Source: Pyrobaculum sp. (GTDB lineage: Archaea > Thermoproteota > Thermoprotei > Thermoproteales > Thermoproteaceae). Taken from it: a DNA stretch of 5,988 bases. Location of the stretch: the NCBI GenBank assembly GCA_020833205.1, contig JAJHQT010000054.1, positions 1 through 5,988 on the forward strand. Direction: 5' to 3'. The translations under genes and the position numbers were made by a program. Below, piece by piece: positions 4,279-5,988 of the stretch. Below the pieces are notes generated by a model. That model made no database searches and was not told where the DNA came from. It worked only from the letters and a program-made list of their open reading frames with translations. Every line of letters starts with the position of its first letter. Position 1 is the stretch's first letter.

Positions 4279-4575
4279 ATGTACGTGCAGTACGTCCGCT
4301 ACACACCAGTGGGCGAATACCTGCGGCTGGTGATCCTGCGGAGGTTGGCCAAGGGGCCGGCCTCCATAGAGGAGGTGGACGAGTTGGCGAAGAGGGCTGT
4401 GGAGAAAATAGGCATAAGGTACAACTGGAGGGTGTGGCCTAAGCTCCTCGAGGGCGAGGTGGAGATAAGAGACGGCACGGCGGCAATTACGCCGCGCGGC
4501 AGGTGGATCTTGGAGCAAACAAGCGAAGAAGTCGCCAAGTACGTCGAGAAGACTCTAGGCGTGACTCTGAGTTGA
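4279..4575 (+). CDS. Small winged-helix-like protein of unknown function
   Basis: From ATG 4279 the product is 98 aa. I chose this ATG because the TATA-like element at 4250-4259 places the transcript start on it; an in-frame TTG at 4258 would add 7 residues but lies inside that promoter element. The pattern suggests a winged helix: helix 1 VGEYLRLVILRRLAKG (residues 11-26), helix 2 SIEEVDELAKRAVEKIG (29-45), helix 3 around YNWRVWPKLLE (48-58), then a beta wing (GEVEIRDGTAAITPRGRWILEQ, 59-80) resembling the 'hydrophobic-x-T-x-x-G' turn of PadR/MarR-like proteins, and a last helix (SEEVAKYVEKTLG). A DNA-binding role is plausible but not shown; helix 3 is not strongly basic. The gene is divergent from the methyltransferase, and its last 21 bp overlap the HD hydrolase gene on the other strand. 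Confidence 0.72.
   Translation: MYVQYVRYTPVGEYLRLVILRRLAKGPASIEEVDELAKRAVEKIGIRYNWRVWPKLLEGEVEIRDGTAAITPRGRWILEQTSEEVAKYVEKTLGVTLS
4555..4575. other. 21-bp convergent overlap of two coding 3' ends
   Basis: The last six codons plus stop of the small winged-helix-like gene (plus) and of the HD hydrolase (minus) use the same base pairs. The plus strand reads LGVTLS and TGA, the minus strand TQSHA and TAG. No terminator separates the two transcripts, so their 3' ends must overlap as antisense RNA. Confidence 0.75.
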
Positions 4576-5988
4576 TACTCTTCTAATCGCCAGGTCTAGC
4601 AGAGGTTCAAGCGCGTCCTTTAAGCCGCGTAGCGTCGCCTCGCCGCACTTGTCCAGCGTCTTTCTCCGAATAAAGAGAAAGACGTGGGGAGCCCGTCTCC
4701 ACGCCTCGTTTATCGCCTGGACCAGCGGCGAAATCTCTGAAATTGGGATAGGTCTCGTAGCCGTAGTTATGTAGAGATCTTCTGTATATGGCTCGAAGCT
4801 GACGTAGGAGATTATCACGTCGTCGTGGGACAGTTTACAAGCTTCGCCAAGTTCTACATTAAGCCGCTCCACCAGCTGGCTCCTCAGCTTATTCACAAGA
4901 GCCCAGTGGAGAGGCCTCAGCCGATCGATAGACGCGTTTATTTTAGCGGGGTCTCTGAAGATTTCTAAAAACTCCTTCTCTCTTTTCCATAGCGGTATAT
5001 ACTCCAGAGGTCTTCTGGCGAGGAGGTCTCTAAACCTGGGGTCGCGCATAAACACCGAGATGAAGTAGTCATCGGTAGCCTTCCACGTATCTACGTCCCC
5101 GGCCTTTCCGGCGACAAACCTCGCCAGTTCACAGAGATACTCACAGATGACCCCGTCTCCTCTCCCCTCTACACACCTCTCGATGTTGTCTGCAAGTATG
5201 GCCCGCCCCACCTCTGTGAACAAGACAGTCTTGTGGTGGAGGTAGACGTGGCGGTATAGGTTGTACCGCGTTATTAAATACCCCTCTAAATTAACCCTGG
5301 CCTTTTCGTCGAACAGTATTTTATCCTCAGCCACCTCGAGATTTTCAATTATTCTTTCAAGGTCGATATGTGTAAAGCTTGTGCCCACCGCCGCGCCGGT
5401 GAAGTACATATCTCGCATGATGTAATCAAGTCTATCGGCGTCGAAAACCCCCGAGACGATGTTGCTAAGCACCTTATATTTCTCGTTCCTCCTAAAGAGA
5501 ATGTCCTTAACCAGCTCGGGGTCGTAACCTAACTCGGCGAGTCTTGGCGTAAGTCTTTCCACAAGCAGTTTAGTAGTCACCTCGTGGGGCTTCCCTACGT
5601 CGAACTGTGCCAAGTCAACGTCTACGCACCTGTTTTTCACGGCCATGTGGAGGAGCTCCCGCGTCAAGACCTCGAAGGAGTGGGAGAACGGCAGGTGTCC
5701 GATGTCGTGGAGCAACGCGGCGGCTCTGAGGTGTTTAATTACGACTTCGTCAAACATTTCCATCTCTTGCAAAACTTTCTCGCCTATGAGACTTGCGATG
5801 TGCATAACCCCAAGGCTGTGGTCGAAGCGCGTGTGCACCGCGGTGGGGTACACCAAGTAGGCAAACCCCAGTTGCTTTACGTATCTCAGCCGCTGTATCA
5901 GCGGCTCGCCGTCTATCAGCTGTATCTCCTCCGCGGTCAGCTTGATAAAGCCGTGTATTGGGTCGCGTATCGCCTTCTTATACTCCAC
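4555..5988 (-). CDS. HD-domain phosphohydrolase, COG1078 / dNTP triphosphohydrolase-like
   Basis: The 477-aa protein opens with the family hallmark IRDPIHGFIKLT (residues 7-18), then RLRYVKQLGFAYLVYPTAVHTRFDHSLGVMH. The HD metal site is H57 (TRFDH), H94 and D95 (LLHDIGHLPFSHSFE), and D183/D185 in VFDADRLDYIMRD. These match the H...HD...D arrangement of SAMHD1 and bacterial dGTPases, so it probably hydrolyses dNTPs or another phosphorylated nucleotide in the cytoplasm; the substrate of archaeal COG1078 proteins is not firmly known to me. The C-terminal region (about 380-477) is not part of the HD core and may serve oligomerisation. GTG at 5988-5986 gives a start at the usual place in the family, but it coincides with the window edge, so a start further upstream cannot be ruled out. 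Stop is TAG, inside the 3' end of the convergent small gene. Confidence 0.9.
   Translation of the reverse strand: MEYKKAIRDPIHGFIKLTAEEIQLIDGEPLIQRLRYVKQLGFAYLVYPTAVHTRFDHSLGVMHIASLIGEKVLQEMEMFDEVVIKHLRAAALLHDIGHLPFSHSFEVLTRELLHMAVKNRCVDVDLAQFDVGKPHEVTTKLLVERLTPRLAELGYDPELVKDILFRRNEKYKVLSNIVSGVFDADRLDYIMRDMYFTGAAVGTSFTHIDLERIIENLEVAEDKILFDEKARVNLEGYLITRYNLYRHVYLHHKTVLFTEVGRAILADNIERCVEGRGDGVICEYLCELARFVAGKAGDVDTWKATDDYFISVFMRDPRFRDLLARRPLEYIPLWKREKEFLEIFRDPAKINASIDRLRPLHWALVNKLRSQLVERLNVELGEACKLSHDDVIISYVSFEPYTEDLYITTATRPIPISEISPLVQAINEAWRRAPHVFLFIRRKTLDKCGEATLRGLKDALEPLLDLAIRRVSTQSHA

Noticed and set aside
1..5988. CRISPR array, tRNA, rRNA or complete insertion sequence
   Set aside because: No regularly spaced repeats, no cloverleaf or rRNA-like sequence, and no transposase-like reading frame were seen on either strand.

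Overview
The window looks like chromosome from a hyperthermophilic crenarchaeon of the Thermoproteales, most likely Pyrobaculum or a close relative. The support is: a prolidase with the archaeal metal-site spacing; A/T-rich TATA elements about 26 bp upstream of start codons, as expected for leaderless archaeal mRNAs; GTG and TTG starts; overlapping, tightly packed genes; and a fragment that resembles the C-terminus of the Pyrobaculum PaREP2b protein family as I remember it. Species cannot be fixed from the sequence alone.

Layout, left to right. Positions 1-141 (minus) hold the start of an alpha-helical, TPR-like protein cut by the window edge. Positions 205-636 (plus) hold a small unrecognised gene with an intact promoter and Shine-Dalgarno site but an in-frame TAG at codon 18, so it is either broken or now starts at GTG 292. 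A T-rich intergenic stretch with a perfect 8-bp inverted repeat (658-680) follows. Positions 1621 down to 750 (minus) form a two-gene operon: an unrecognised 163-aa protein overlapping a 128-aa protein with one membrane segment and a winged helix-turn-helix domain. A compact divergent promoter (1635-1648) separates this operon from an ASCH-domain gene at 1665-2045.

Positions 2046-2317 carry no intact gene but are not featureless. They hold three gene 3' ends side by side: about 50 codons resembling the PaREP2b C-terminus (minus), the last dozen codons of a relative of the 292-636 gene (plus), and the last dozen codons of a second ASCH gene (plus). This mosaic of gene tails is the most unusual thing in the window.

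The right half is ordinary chromosome: an M24 Xaa-Pro dipeptidase (2318-3352, plus) convergent with a COG2521-type SAM methyltransferase (4212-3349, minus), the two stops sharing one TTAA; a small winged-helix-like protein (4279-4575, plus) divergent from the methyltransferase; and a COG1078-type HD-domain phosphohydrolase (5988-4555, minus) whose 3' end overlaps the small gene by 21 bp.

How the genes work together: prolidase, methyltransferase and HD hydrolase are probably independent housekeeping functions. The best candidate for an undescribed system is the left half, where a membrane-tethered DNA-binding protein, its co-transcribed unknown partner and a divergent ASCH protein share one promoter region next to a decayed copy of the ASCH gene. 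I see no CRISPR array, tRNA, rRNA or intact insertion sequence.
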